DNA from: Taxillus chinensis
Lineage: Eukaryota; Streptophyta; Magnoliopsida; Santalales; Loranthaceae
Direction of reading: 5' to 3'
DNA length: 64,000 bases
Assembly: GCA_023512835.1 (NCBI GenBank)
Contig: CM042092.1
Coordinates: forward strand, 50,908,400 to 50,972,399
Made by a program: the position numbers and the translations under genes. This document shows positions 10,157 to 22,055 of this stretch, piece after piece. The notes beneath the pieces were generated by a model. It did no database searches, was not told the origin of the DNA, and worked only from the letters and a program-made list of their open reading frames with translations. Each line of letters opens with the position of its first letter. Within the stretch, counting starts at the first letter, position 1.

Positions 10157-12001
10157 TGTAATGACCCGTGTGTAAGATGTTAACCACAAACACCTTGGAT
10201 GTTAGTGCACAAGTTTGAGGTAAGAGATGAGCCCAAGAGGGGACTTTTGGGAGGTGCATGTGACAAGTGATAACGTGCATTTTTGCCCTAGGAAGATGCT
10301 ATGCATATGCAGGCACTTTTAGGCTGTTTTGTCAGGTTTTGGAGATTTATTTTGACCTAGTAGATGGGCTCAGATGAATTGGCATGCAGACCAAAAGATT
10401 CTTAGAATGATGTCTTCTATCTACCACAGAAGTTTCAGGCCAAATGGACGTGCACGTGAATTGGACCCATTTGGCGTGCAAGGTTTTTATTGCATGGATG
10501 TCTTTTACATGATGCAAGGAGGCTTGGGGTAAAGTTTGAGTACATTTGGAGCTGCACGCCAATTGGGGAATTGGCATTCAAATTGGCGTGCAAGCATGTT
10601 TTTGCATGGTTACCTTAGTTTTGTTATTCTAATTATCTTTTCCCAAAGGACCATGTTGGAATTGTGGATATTTTGGTGTGTATGGATGTGGGAAGGTCAT
10701 AGCTTGTTCCATCAAAACTACGTCGTTTTGATGCTGGGATTCACTTAATCAAAACTATGTCATTTTGATGTTGTGTTGTCTATATAAGGAGGAGAAGCCC
10801 CTCTGTTTTAGGTTTAGGGTTTGTTGCTCCACCAGCCATCGCAGAGAGAGAGAGAGAGGGAAGGAGAGCTCCTGGTTGCTGTCGGGCGTCTTGCGTGGGT
10901 GATTGGTGTCTCGTGGGCGGACGGCGTTCAACGTGGGAACAGAATATTGCTGTGTTGTTGCATTTTTACTTGATGTAGGGGTTCTGTTTCTGCTAATCCC
11001 TCTCTGTTTTAGGGTTCTTAGGTAGAATTTGGTCTATACCTGCTATTATGTATATATAAATCCATATAGGTGTGATCTCCTATATGGATGTTGGCCTTCA
11101 ATGGCATTTTGGTGTGATTCTGTTGTTGGGTGGTTAGTGCATGTTATATGTTCGATGAAATGCCTGTGTGAATATAGCTGTGTGTATATGCCTATTACAT
11201 ATTTGATAATATGCATGCCTGTGTGGCTGGACTTGTGATTTTGGTGTATGTATGCATGCTGGGTGTTTGTTCTATTGCCTGAACGGCTGGGTTTGTGCAC
11301 TTGTGAACGGGTACACACCAAGTGTTTGGTTTTATGCTTGAGTGACCATGGTGTATGTTGTGTGCATGACTGTGGTATCTGGCCTGAAGAGGCGGTTAAA
11401 CCAGTGGCCTGAAGAGGCGGTTAAATTAGTTTGCCTGAGAGGCAGTTAAATCAGTGGCCTGAAGAGGCGGTTAAATTACTTGCTTGAGATGTGGTTTGTT
11501 AGCCAGTGTGGCTGGGGCTGAGGTTACGCCCGCTTGTGTGGAATGCTTTATTTTCCTTAATACTGCCACGTCACTACACCTGTGCACATGCATGTAGCCG
11601 CTAGGAGCATGGGAAGGGTTGGGGAGACTTGATCCCTACTGAGCTGTGGTTGCTCACCCCTCCTATTGTGTTTGCTTGTTTTCCAGGGACTTACAGGCGT
11701 TAGGTGGATACACCAAGGTGGAAGACCATCTTCGTTTTATTGTTCACTTCAGTAAATATAATTTTATAATTTATGTATCCCCAAGGGGGGAAATATACTA
11801 AGGGATTGAATTATAGTAAGGAACCTGTTTGGTTTGTGAACCTTTGATGTTTGATATTAAATAAAGATGTGGCTTGTTTGATTTATTGTAATTGTTAGTC
11901 TTGTTTGTGTGGCATCCAGTAATCCAACCCCGTTGCCCTCCGTGTGGGTGAATGGGGAGTCACGTACCGGTTTCCCCGAGTCGGAAATCCGGGGTGTGAC
12001 A
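10157..12001 (+). repeat. LTR3 of composite A (outer right LTR)
   Basis: 1845 bp, TG...CA. It is close to LTR1, palindromes at 10710-10733 and 10748-10770, TATATAA at 10781-10787, minisatellite at about 11381-11480. It is followed by the TSD copy TCTGT at 12002-12006. Confidence 0.9.
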
Positions 12002-12006
12002 TCTGT

Positions 12007-13258
12007 CATCAAAACTACGTCGTTTTGATGATGAGATTCATTTAATCAAAACTACGTCATTTTGGGATTTGAGTTGTTTATATAAAGAGGTGAAGGCTCC
12101 TTGTTCTAGGTTTAGGGTTCTCTTCTGCAGCCACCGCAGCCGTCGCAGAGAGAGAGAGAGAGAGGAGAGTTCTGGCCATTGCTGCTGTGGTGTTTCTCGT
12201 GGGCGGATGACGTTCGGCGTGGGAGCAGGATTGTTGCTGTGGTAATACATTTTCCTACAGGTAGGGGTTCTGTTTTCCCTTAGATCTATCCCAGGGCTTT
12301 GGCCTAGTGGTAGGCGATTCATGTTTATTTCTTGCTATATATATATACATATGTAAATCTATATAGGTGTGATCTCCTATATGGATGTTAGCCTTCAATG
12401 GCATTTTGGTGTGATTCTGACGTTGGGTGGTCAGTGCATGTTAAATGTTCGATAAAATGCCTGTGTGAATATGCCTATGTGAATATGCCTAGTACGTGTT
12501 TGATAATATGCTTGTGTGGCTGGATTTGCGAGTTTGTAAATGTGTGCATGCTAAGTGTTTGTTTTTATGCCCGAGTGACCGAGGAGTATGCTGTGTGCTT
12601 GATTACATGGTTGTTAGCCTGAGAGGCTGTGGAAAACGTTTGCCTGAAGAGGCGGTTAAATCACTTGCCTGAGAGGTGGTTAAATCATTGGCCTGAAGTG
12701 ACGGTTAAATCACTTGTTTGAGAGGTGGTTAAAGTGTTAGCCCATGTGGCTGTGGAGCCTGTATGGCTGGGGCTGAGGTTGCGCCCGTTTGTGTGGTGTG
12801 TTTCCTTGCTATTTGTTTCTGCCACATCACTGCACTGGTACACGCTGTCATATAGATGATAGCTGCATGGGATGGGTTGGGGAGAGTTGATCCCTACTGA
12901 GCTGTGGTTGCTCACCCCTCCTACTGTGTTTGTTTTCTTTACAGGGACCTACAGACGTTAGGTGGGAACACCAAGGTGGAAGACTTTCTGCCTTGTGGCT
13001 TTGCTCCTTTTGTTATTTGAGTGTTTTGTCAAATGTTATGTTGAGAGACTATTGTAACTCCAAATAGAGATGATGTAATGGATTTTGGAATTTAATAAAG
13101 ATAAGTGGTTTGCCTTTTGGTTATTTATTGTGGATTATTATGAATGTGTTTGTTGTCCTACTTGGATGTCGGATTCTGAACATCTACCCCTTGCCCACCG
13201 GGTGGGTATAGGGGAATCACGAACCGGTTTCCTCGGGTTGGAAATCCGGGGCCTGACA
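12007..13258 (+). mobile_element. Right part of the old LTR-D
   Basis: It resumes exactly at a palindrome (12007-12030) homologous to that of the family A LTR, with TATATAAA at 12079-12086, a GA-rich run, GCCTGA-type minisatellite units (about 12617-12735) and the end GGGGCCTGACA at 13258. It is more diverged from LTR1-3 than they are from one another, so it is an older relative that served as the insertion target. Confidence 0.82.
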
Positions 13259-13463
13259 TTGTCTGTCCAGATTCCTCCTTACGCTTAGGGCGTTGGTAGG
13301 TTCCCCCTCTTTCTTTGCAATTGGTTGGCAAAGGGGGAGAGAATACTGCAGTACAGGGGGAGTGCTATAGTACGGTGGGAGTAGAGAGGAAGGAGTACAT
13401 GAGGAGAGAATGTGTTTTATTGGATCCTTCCATGCAAACACATGGTCGTTCGTTTATGCTTCC
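13259..13463. other. Unassigned spacer
   Basis: 205 bp between LTR-D and the Ogre-like 3' LTR. A purine run (CAAAGGGGGAGAGAA, about 13328-13342) resembles a retroelement polypurine tract, but no LTR start follows. Nothing else could be recognised. Confidence 0.4.
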
Positions 13464-14441
13464 TGTCATCACCGATTTTTGTCTGGGCTGCAACTGAATG
13501 ATGAAATGTACATAGTCATCACCAACTGTTTTTGGGGTGCAGTTGGTCACCTAAAATGTGGGTGGTCTACATTATCAAATAAGGGTTCAGGGGTTGGTTA
13601 CATGTGGGGAAGGATTAGCACCCCTACAGCGCCCTTTCGGTACCTATCTTAGGAGGAGGAGGTTTCTATTTGTTTTTCTTGCTTCCGTGTTTTTCTTGTT
13701 TTTTTATTTATTGGTTCCATGAGTAATAGTTTACTGGAGCTATTTTATTATTGATCTCACTACCAAGGGATAGACATGAATGTAGCCTTCTCAAATATTG
13801 GTCTACCCCGGCTGATGGTATAGACCGAAATTGAGTTATTACATTTTTTGTTCTTAATGATTTTTTTTGTTCATTATATTTTGGTTTCTTTCTTTTTTTC
13901 TTTTTTTGTTGCTTTTTAGGGTTTACTCTTGGAATGAAGACTATGGTCAAGACATAACAATTGCAACTACGGTGTGGTGTGTGCAAGGGCAAAATTAAAT
14001 CACTCCCTTTCCCTCTCCTTTTCTTGTTTTTCTCCCTTTTTCTTTTACATATTACACATATTACAATTGCATATGGCACGCAACGAAATAAAGTAAATAA
14101 CAACAAAAATAAAAATTACATCGAACTGACAAACGGAAGTAAGAACATGAAATGAAATACACAACACACCAAACCGACTACCAAAGACTTCGGCGAGCAT
14201 CTGCTCTAGTAACAGCACCATGCTCGAGCTATCCCATCAGTGTCGGCGTTTCCCAAACGATATGGAATTGGCCAGACTTTGATTTACAACTATTGGGAGA
14301 TATGATATTGAGAAGAATAAATGATAGGTATTTTTGGATTTTCGTTTTCTGAAAATAACAAAAAAAAAAAGGAATGCGATAAGGGTTTGGGAGGTTTTTT
14401 TTTGTTCTTTTCTGTATTTCCTTTGGTTTATAAGGGACGGA

Positions 14442-15961
14442 TGACCTGTATAAATTGTGTCTATAGGTTTTGCAACAAGTGCACTGGTCAAGTAATAAAA
14501 TGGAGTATTGCGACTCCGGTTGTCAAACCCACAGGGAGGTAGCTAATGCTGTTAAGCAGCAAGCACTAAGATAATGAAGTTAATTTTATGTTTGGACAAT
14601 TGATTTTTGTTGTGCAAATAGTTTGAACGAAAAGTGATTAAATTAGAATGTTGGCAAGCTATTGGTATAGAAATTTCAGTGATTATGGATCTAGGGTCAT
14701 AATGTTTACCACCCAATCGATTGTAATAGTCTGGTTATGGCTCTTGTTCTTGATTTATGTTCTAGTTCATGTTCATGTTGATTATCTCCTACCTATCTTA
14801 CATTTGGTCCATGTTAAGATAGATTTAAGGCTTTTATCCCATTTGGTCCATGTGAATAAAAGTGATCAAGGTAGATAAATAATCTAATAGTTGCAGACTT
14901 GGTCTATCATGCAATATTAAATCTAATTCACTAGTGTTCCACCCTAGACAAGGGCTAAGATTACCTAATTATGCATAAACTAGGCATTTCCATACAAGGA
15001 AGTGAATTAAACAAGAACTGAATTCTATTTTATTGAACAACCATAACCAAACTGAATACAATTTATTGGGGGCTACATTGCTCCCCTAGACTAACAAAAC
15101 TACTCCATAATCATGACAAAAGCAATAACAATTACAAGAAAGAACATGATTACAGTACCAGGACAATAAAGAAAGACCCCAAGATGAACCAGGACTCCAG
15201 CCTCCAAAGACACCGGCGTCTGCTGCCCAAAATCACTCCTTGCCAAGGACAATCCGATCTTTTAGCAATGGCTATAGCACTTTTCAGAACTCAGATCAGA
15301 TTCTCCCACTCAAGATGATTTACAATGCCTCCAAAGACCCCTATTTATAGGATTTAGTGGGCCAAATTAGGGTTACAAAAGGTGTGCCCTAATTATAAAT
15401 GTGGTCGCAGCCAAAACGACGCCATTTTGGTTAGTGACACTATTCGACGTTCTAGGCGCAATAAAACTCAAACTACTCCAAATTTGACCCCAGTTCTTTA
15501 GAGGAAAATGATTAAAACAACAAAACACATTATTTGGAGCTAAAAAATGCCTGCACACGAGAATGAACGTGAGAAGACCCTTTTCACGTGCAGCTCCAAT
15601 TCGACTCAAATTTGCTCCAAAGCTTCCTATTGAGTTGTAGAAGGCAGTCATGCAATAAAATCCTTGCACGTGAGAATGCACGTGAGAAAGCCTTTTCACG
15701 TGCACCTTGATTTTGCCTTCATTTTGCTTCCATCTTCTTCCTATAGCTTCCTCTTGAGTGTATGGAGTGATCTAGCGAAGGTGTGTGGGAAAAATTGCTC
15801 CAAAACCTGCCAAAAACACTCAAAAAGTACAACTACACACCAAACAGGGTCTTCCTAGGGATTAGAGCAAATATGTGTAAAATATCATGCAACTAGGTAT
15901 AAAACATACTCTAAAACACCCTAAATAAGGCCTAGGATAACGGCATAAATGCACGTTATCA
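14442..15961 (-). mobile_element. Solo LTR, TGATAACGTGC type, TSD ACGGA
   Basis: 1520 bp. Read on the minus strand it starts TGATAACGTGCATTTATGCC and ends ATTTATACAGGTCA. ACGGA flanks it at 14437-14441 and 15962-15966. On the minus strand it has a TATA box (CTATAAATAG, 15341-15350) with a palindromic CCAAAACGACGCCATTTTGG at 15411-15430 upstream. No internal region is present. The family is unassigned, but it resembles 19124-20831 in layout. Confidence 0.88.
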
Positions 15962-16302
15962 ACGGATGTCTAGGAGAGAGAGGAAGGGAATAGTCTAATT
16001 GGAATGAGAAAGAGAAAGCTTTCTATTTTTTTATTTTTTGTAGCTAGCGATTTCGTAAGGAGAGAGAGCAAGAGCTGGTCTCTTTTTTGTAATTCGTAAT
16101 CCCCTTTTCGTTGGGGAGAGCTTCCCTTTTAATATAATGTGCTTCACCCTCATTATTGATTGCCAGCCCTTTTTTATTGCTATATTCCAGCCTTTATCTA
16201 GTGGTTGGACAACCTGTACGGAAAATAAGGCAGCTTGTGATTACCTTTTTGTTTTGTTGTGAGCATATGTGTCCGACAAGCATTGAAAAGCATCTGCCCA
16301 GC

Positions 16303-17600
16303 TGTTGGATCAAGCCCAGAATTTGGATAATGCTGATAAAGCCTTATGTAATTTGATCTGAGATCTTTTGTGTTTCTTTGATCGTTGCAGAAGATATGTT
16401 ATTAATCCGGAGATACACTCGTGAGAGCAAAGCTAAGGACAGGATACATAATCCTGATCCGGACAAGAGTGAGTGTCGTCAAACACTTGGTAAATAACCA
16501 AGTCACCAATACATACGGAACAAGGAACATTCGTGCGGACTAAGTCAAATTGACGCTAAGTAAGAGTCTTGGTTTACAAGGTCGTACGAAGTAAAAGAAG
16601 ACACGGAGTAAGGCATCCAAGTCTTCCATACATGCGGAGTAAGGAAGTACAAATGCGGAATAAGGACCCGAGTCTTTATTAGACACGGAGTAAGGAACTT
16701 ACATACGGAGTAAGGAATTTACATACGGAGTAAGGAACTTACATGCGGAGTAAGGAAGCACTGATACGGAATAAGTCATCCAACTTTTCAAGACTCACCC
16801 GGAGTAAGGAACTTACATACGGAGTAAGGAATTTACATACGGAGTAAGGAACCTACATGCGGAGTAAGGAAGCGCTGACACAGACTAAGGATTCCAGTAC
16901 CAAATAGATACGGAGTAAGCAATCACTGACACGGAGTAAGGTTCTGAGCCTCATTAGCTACGGAGTAAGGAAAATTGCACCGGACCAAGAAGATACTGCT
17001 TCAACTCAATCGCATTTAAAGTTATCAGCTCGTGGCGTCCCGATGTAAGACAAATTTATTGAGAACCTGAAGAATCTTACACGTGGATCATCCGGATATG
17101 TGGACACAACCTTAATTATATTTGGGAACTCACAAAGACACTTATACTCTTCAAACCCAAGATCTTGAGCTCCACAATCCGCAACAGTCAAGGCAGAGAG
17201 ATTACCGAGGGATAGTTAGTGCTGAACGCATTCCGGAACTACAAGTTCCAAGGTTGTCTCTTAGGAATGTTTTGTATAAATATTCATACTTGTACATTTG
17301 TGTAAAGTGTGAGCGTATGTGCATTTTTCAAGAAAAGACTAATCCTGTGTATGCACAAGCGTTTTCATTTTTGGAGATAGAATTTGGCTAGTGTGAGTTC
17401 ATTTGTAAACAGAGTGTAAGAGAGTCTTGCTTCTATTTTATTGTATTTGTCTTGTGATAATAAAACAAAATACTTCCACTATCTGGTTATCTTCCGCAGT
17501 GATTCTATCACTTAACTAGATAAGTGTTTGTGTCTTAAGAGAAAGAAAAGAGTTTCGATAAGAGCCTATTCACCCCCCTCTAGGCTCCAAGGGACCATCA
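16303..17600 (+). mobile_element. Solo LTR, TGTTGGATCAAGCCC family, TSD CCAGC
   Basis: 1298 bp, TGTTGGATC...GGGACCATCA, flanked by CCAGC at 16298-16302 and 17601-17605. It contains an array of about 20-bp CGGAGTAAGGAACTTACATA-like units (about 16560-16960) and ends in the GAGCCTATTCACCCCCCTCT block common before plant LTR ends. Two more copies are 18024-41250 (minus) and 41318-42688 (plus). TGTTG...CA ends suggest Ty1/copia, but no internal region is present to prove it. Confidence 0.9.
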
Positions 17601-18023
17601 CCAGCTAAACCCGTGAAGCAAGAGTGAGCACACCCGTGAATAGGCCAATCAGTGAAGGGCAATGGTTGGTAGGGTCAAAGGTCGGCACACCTGCATCATT
17701 GAAGCTTTTCCAGACGATTGAAGGCTCGGATCCGTATGATGGGAGCTTATTCCGGATCATTGACATTTATTCCGTATCATTGAAGCTTAGTCTGGATCAT
17801 TGGAAGGCTCGGTTCCTTACTCCGTATCAGTGAAGGCTTAGTCCGGATCAGTTGAAGGCTCGGATCCTTACTCCGTATCAGTGGAGTCCTTAGTCCAGAT
17901 TTGTGATGTCCCAGATCCTTACTACGTATCAATGAGGCTTACTCCAAATCAGTGGAAGGCTCAGATCCTTACTCTGTATCAGTGGAGTCCTTAGTCCGGA
18001 TTAGTAATGTCCAGACTTGACCT
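17601..18023 (-). repeat. Ogre-like 3' LTR piece with GGATCCKTACTCCGTATCAG-like repeats
   Basis: Begins with the TSD copy CCAGC and CCCGTGAATA, matching 57408-57440. It then holds about 20-bp units with CCGGATCATTGAAGG or TTACTCCGTATCAGTG. The equivalent part of the 5' LTR carries CTTCGAGG units instead, so the two LTRs differ in their tandem arrays. It ends at GACCT (18019-18023), the TSD of the next insertion. Confidence 0.55.
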
Positions 18024-19123
18024 TGTTGGTCCCTAGGAGCCTAGAGGGGGGTGAATAGGCTCTAATCGAAAACTCTTTCTTCGTCTTTGGTACAACACTT
18101 ATCTGGTTAAACGATAAAATCAGTGCGGAAGATAACCAGATAGTAGAAGTATTTTGTTTTATTATCAAAAGATAGATACAACAAAATAGTAGCATGTTAA
18201 AGCTAATGAAGCTTTTCGATCTACTGGAAACTCTCTTACACTCTGTTTACAATGACTTACACTCTAGCCAATATAATCTCTAAAAGCTCTTATACATGTA
18301 CGCGCATTATGAAAATATACAAGTCTTAATATATATATATAGCCATCCGATGGAAAGACATTCTTGGAACTTGTTCTTCCGAGCACCGTGTACCACTTAG
18401 TTTTTCTCGGAAATGATTCTGCTTGAATTGCTGCGGATGTGGAGCTCAAGATCTTGGGTCTTTAAACCCTGAATTACTTCGCATGATCCCAAGTGCAATT
18501 AAAGCTCTGTCCACATCTCCGTGTGATCCACGTGTAAGATGATTTAGGTTTTCAACGAGTTTGTCTTACATTGGGACACAGCGAGCTGATGACTTTAAAT
18601 GCGAAGCTGATAAAGTGAAGCAGCGTCTTCTTAGTCCGTTGTAAAGTTCCTTACTCCGTGTTAGTGAAGTTCAGATTCTTACTCCGTGTCAATGGTTGGT
18701 TACTCCGTATCAGTTTAATACTGGAATCCTTATTCTGTGTCAGTGCTTCCTTACTCCACATAGACGAAAGGTTCGGAGGGCGTACTCCATATCAACGCTT
18801 CCTTACTCCGCATGAGTTCCTTACTCCGTATGAGTAAAAGGTCCGGATGGCTTACTCCGTATTAACGCATCCTTACTCCGCTTGAGTAAAATATTCGGAT
18901 TCCTTACTCCGCATGAATGAAAGACTCGGATTCCTTACTCCGTGTCTTCATATCCTTAGTCCGCTTGAGTGGAAGACTTAGCTTTTTACTCCACGACAGT
19001 TTTCTCTTACCTCGTGCGAGATGAAGACTAGGATTCTTATTCCGCATATATTTAACTTAGTCTATTTAAAGTGTAAAACGCAAATTCCTTAGTCCGTAAC
19101 ATTAAGCATTTGGTCTGCACGAG

Positions 19124-20831
19124 TGATCGGGGGGATTTATACCCCCTTTTTAAGGACATTTTGGGTAGATTTTCATACTCTTTTGATTCATTTATTGCCC
19201 ATTTGTGCTACATTATCATATTTTCATGGCCTAACCCGAAAAAGAGGATTTTTTGTAGTTTTTGTGGTATTTTTGCTATATTTTGACAGGAATCAAAAAA
19301 TCAAGGAAGAATTCACCAAATTCACAGAAGGAAGAAAGAATCCCAAGGACCTAAAGATCACGATGACCGAATTTCATGTTGGTCGGGTGAAGGTCCGGTG
19401 AAGCCCATTTTTCAGGGATAGCTTTCTGGAACCCAAAGAAATATTATTGCCTTCTGGCCGGGTGAAATCCAAGGTCATTTGGAGGTGGTCGGGTGAACCA
19501 CTCTTCACCCGACCAGGTCGGTTGAAGCTGATTTTGCATAGGAAGACTCTCCAAGCATCATGGAACATAACTCTCTTCTAGTCGGGTGAATTTTGAAGAC
19601 TCTGCAGGGTGGTCGGGTCAAGATTTCTTCACCCGACCAAACTCAAATTTCAGCGATAGACTCCTTATTTTTGCAGCTCACTTTTTCCCTTCTAGACCGA
19701 AGTCATTTGAGCAAAAGACAGGCACCAAACACTCAGGTCAAAGAAGCATTAATTGAAGAAATTTGAATTCAAATGGGTGCTTTGTATTTGGATTAAGGTC
19801 TTTTATGGGGATTAAGAGGGGGATTTATATTATTTTCAAATTCAAAAATAGGGAGTTACAAAAGAATTACGAGGGGCTAATTATTTGGAGGAATTATGAG
19901 AAATAATGGAGAATTCAAATTCGAAAATTCAAATATAGCCTTGGGAGGCTATAAAAGGGGAGTGGATCCTTCATTTATAATCACCCAATGATCCAGTGAT
20001 CCAATATTCAACAATTCTCTTCTATTCCATTCCTCACCTAGAGTAAAGATAGAGACAAAGAAGAAGGTTTGGGGCATCTCTTGGAGCTTGAAGGCAACCT
20101 GCTGGGAAAAGAAGATCAACCTTGGAATTCTTGTTCTAAATAGGCAAGCTATCCTTTTTTGTTTTTCTAATCCATGTTCTGTAATTTTGTTGTTTTCAAT
20201 TTAACTATGGAAGCTTAAAAACCCCTGATTGGGGTTAGGATGGAGTTTGATGTAATAAATTAAATTGCAATATTTTAGTTAAATCTCTTTCACCTTATGA
20301 GTATTTATTGAGTATCTTAGGTTGAAATACAAAATGGATTCTGGCCATTTCATTTTATCATATTAGGTATTTATGTGAAGGATTGGAAAATGAAGCATAA
20401 GTACTAGAAAAATCAGGATATTCATACTAGGGATTACATGACATGCGGCAGCGAGTGTAATACTAGGATACCAAGTTAAGAGTGGGTGTGATGCTTGCTC
20501 TAAACTAAACAACCCAATTCTTAAAGGGTCACCTGTCCCCCATGCTAGGGTGTACACAGAATTACTGCACTTGGAAAAGGCTAATTCATGCATTAGAGGT
20601 TGGGTATTAAATAGAAATTATCTCTACTCCAAACAACATTTCCATCTCTCACATATTTTCAAAAATCAAATTATTTAAATTCAGTTATGTTTTTACATTG
20701 CTTTCAACCAAAATCTCTTTATAAGCTAGTTAAAATTTCCCAATTCTACATCCTTCCCTTGGGTACGATATTCGAACTTAAAATCCACTTTATTACTTGT
20801 CACAATTTATACACTTGCAAATCCTCGATCA
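19124..20831 (+). mobile_element. Solo LTR, TGATCGGGGG type, TSD ACGAG
   Basis: 1708 bp, TGATCGGGGGGATTTATACC...CCTCGATCA, flanked by ACGAG at 19119-19123 and 20832-20836. It has a TATA box (GCTATAAAAGGGG, about 19949-19961) in plus orientation and several GGTCGGGTGAA/TTCACCCGACC units (about 19378-19640). Its last 90 bp (ATTACTTGTCACAATTTATA) resembles the end of 14442-15961, suggesting related families. No coding sequence. Confidence 0.88.
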
Positions 20832-21191
20832 ACGAGTGATCCGTATTCTATATGAAGACTTGGTTATTTACCAAGTGTTTGACGACACCCACGTTGGTCC
20901 GGATCAGGATTATGTCGTAAAGACTCATATTTGGGTAGTTTTGAGAGATAGCCATTCTATGGGAATGCAACTATCTGGACGGTAGTGTAGTCGTCGATGT
21001 GAGCATTTTGACTGTACTTGGGCCCGATTTCGAGTCGGGGCCCCGTTTGACCCGATTGTTGACTTTTTGGGGTTTATTGGTTGACTTTACGTTTGGACAG
21101 TCTTTTGCGTGTAATAATATCTGTTTAGTGTTGTGCTCGTCATTTTAAGCGTTTTAACAGTAATTGGGCTCAATTTGGAGTTCGTGACCTC

Positions 21192-21260
21192 GGGAGGTCA
21201 ATTATTGCGTTCGGGAGATCAATTATTGCTGGGAGGCCAAATATTGGCAACAGTATAAAT
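21192..21260 (+). promoter_or_regulatory. LTR promoter of family B: triple CAATTATTG repeat and TATA box
   Basis: Three near-identical units, GGGAGGTCAATTATTG and variants, lie head to tail, the last overlapping a GCCAAWTATTGGC palindrome, immediately before TATAAAT (21254-21260). The arrangement is repeated before TATAAAT at 28851 and 36084. It is probably the core U3 promoter; the function is inferred. Confidence 0.6.
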
Positions 21261-21700
21261 AATTAAGAAACTGCATTATCCCTTTAATTTTGCTTAATGC
21301 GTGCGTGTTTGAGCAAGAGAGAGAAAGAGAGAAGGTGAAGAGCTTCACTTGGCGATTTTAGGGCGATTGGAGCTCGAAGATCGCAAATAATCTTCCAGGT
21401 AGGTGTCCTTGAATCTCTTATCTCGATTCTGTCTTGGAATATGCGTGAATTTATCATGAATTATGAATTTGAGCATGAACCCTAAGTTTTGGGGGAAACC
21501 CAATTTTGGGGTTAGATATGATGATTTAGCATAAAATCGATGGGTTAAGAACTGATTTATATCAGTTTGGGTACGTAATTTGGTACTCTGTTTAGTAAAA
21601 CACGTGTTTGCGAGTGCCTGGGGGGTTGCTGGGTTGATTCCAGACGAAAACCTGGCCAAAACGATGATAAATAGTACCCTAGGCGAACTGTAAGGTCGAA

Positions 21701-22055
21701 GTTCGTAGTCAGCAGCTGTGGAGTCAGCCGCTATGGAGTCAGCAGCTTCATAGTCAGCAGCTGTGGAGTTAGCAGCTGTGGAGTCAGCAGCTATGGAGTC
21801 AGCAGCTATGGAGTCAGCCGCTATGGAGTCAGCAGCTTCGTTAGTCCGGAGTAGTTAGTCCGGAGCAGTAGTCCGGAGCAGTTAGTCCGGAGCAGTAGTC
21901 CGGAGTAGTTAGTCCGGATCAGTAGTCCGGAGTAGTTAGTCCGAGCAGTAGTCTGGAGCAGTTAGTCCGGAGCAGTAGTCCGGATCAGTAGTCCGGAGTA
22001 GTTAGTCCGGAGCAGTAGTCCGGAGTAGTTAGTCCGGATCAGTAGTCCGGATCAG
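21701..22055 (+). repeat. Two adjacent minisatellites in LTR1 of family B
   Basis: First array: units of about 15-18 bp, GAGTCAGCAGCTRTG (about 21701-21840). Second array: units of 11-15 bp, AGTCCGGAGYAGTT (about 21840-22055). The pair recurs at 29297-29650, 36530-36990 and about 55620-55840, and on the opposite strand at about 39361-39550, with different copy numbers. Confidence 0.85.

Larger units (their letters stand above)
590..12001 (+). mobile_element. Composite A: Ty3/gypsy chromovirus-like element with three LTRs
   Basis: The layout is LTR1 (590-2436), internal region (2437-8237), LTR2 (8238-10066), a 90-bp remnant of the internal 3' end (10067-10156) and LTR3 (10157-12001). The whole is flanked by TCTGT at 585-589 and 12002-12006. 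Each LTR starts TGTAATGAC and ends TGACA. LTR1 and LTR3 resemble each other closely over their first 400 bp, while LTR2 is clearly different there. The pol order PR-RT-RNase H-IN and the IN C-terminus ending in an LWQHRG..EETWERE block fit plant chromoviruses with long LTRs (Tekay/Del-like); the clade is inferred, not tested by phylogeny. Confidence 0.88.

Noticed and set aside
13708..14106. Lys-rich minus-strand frame
   Set aside because: It lies in a T-rich low-complexity part of the Ogre-like LTR; composition alone explains it.
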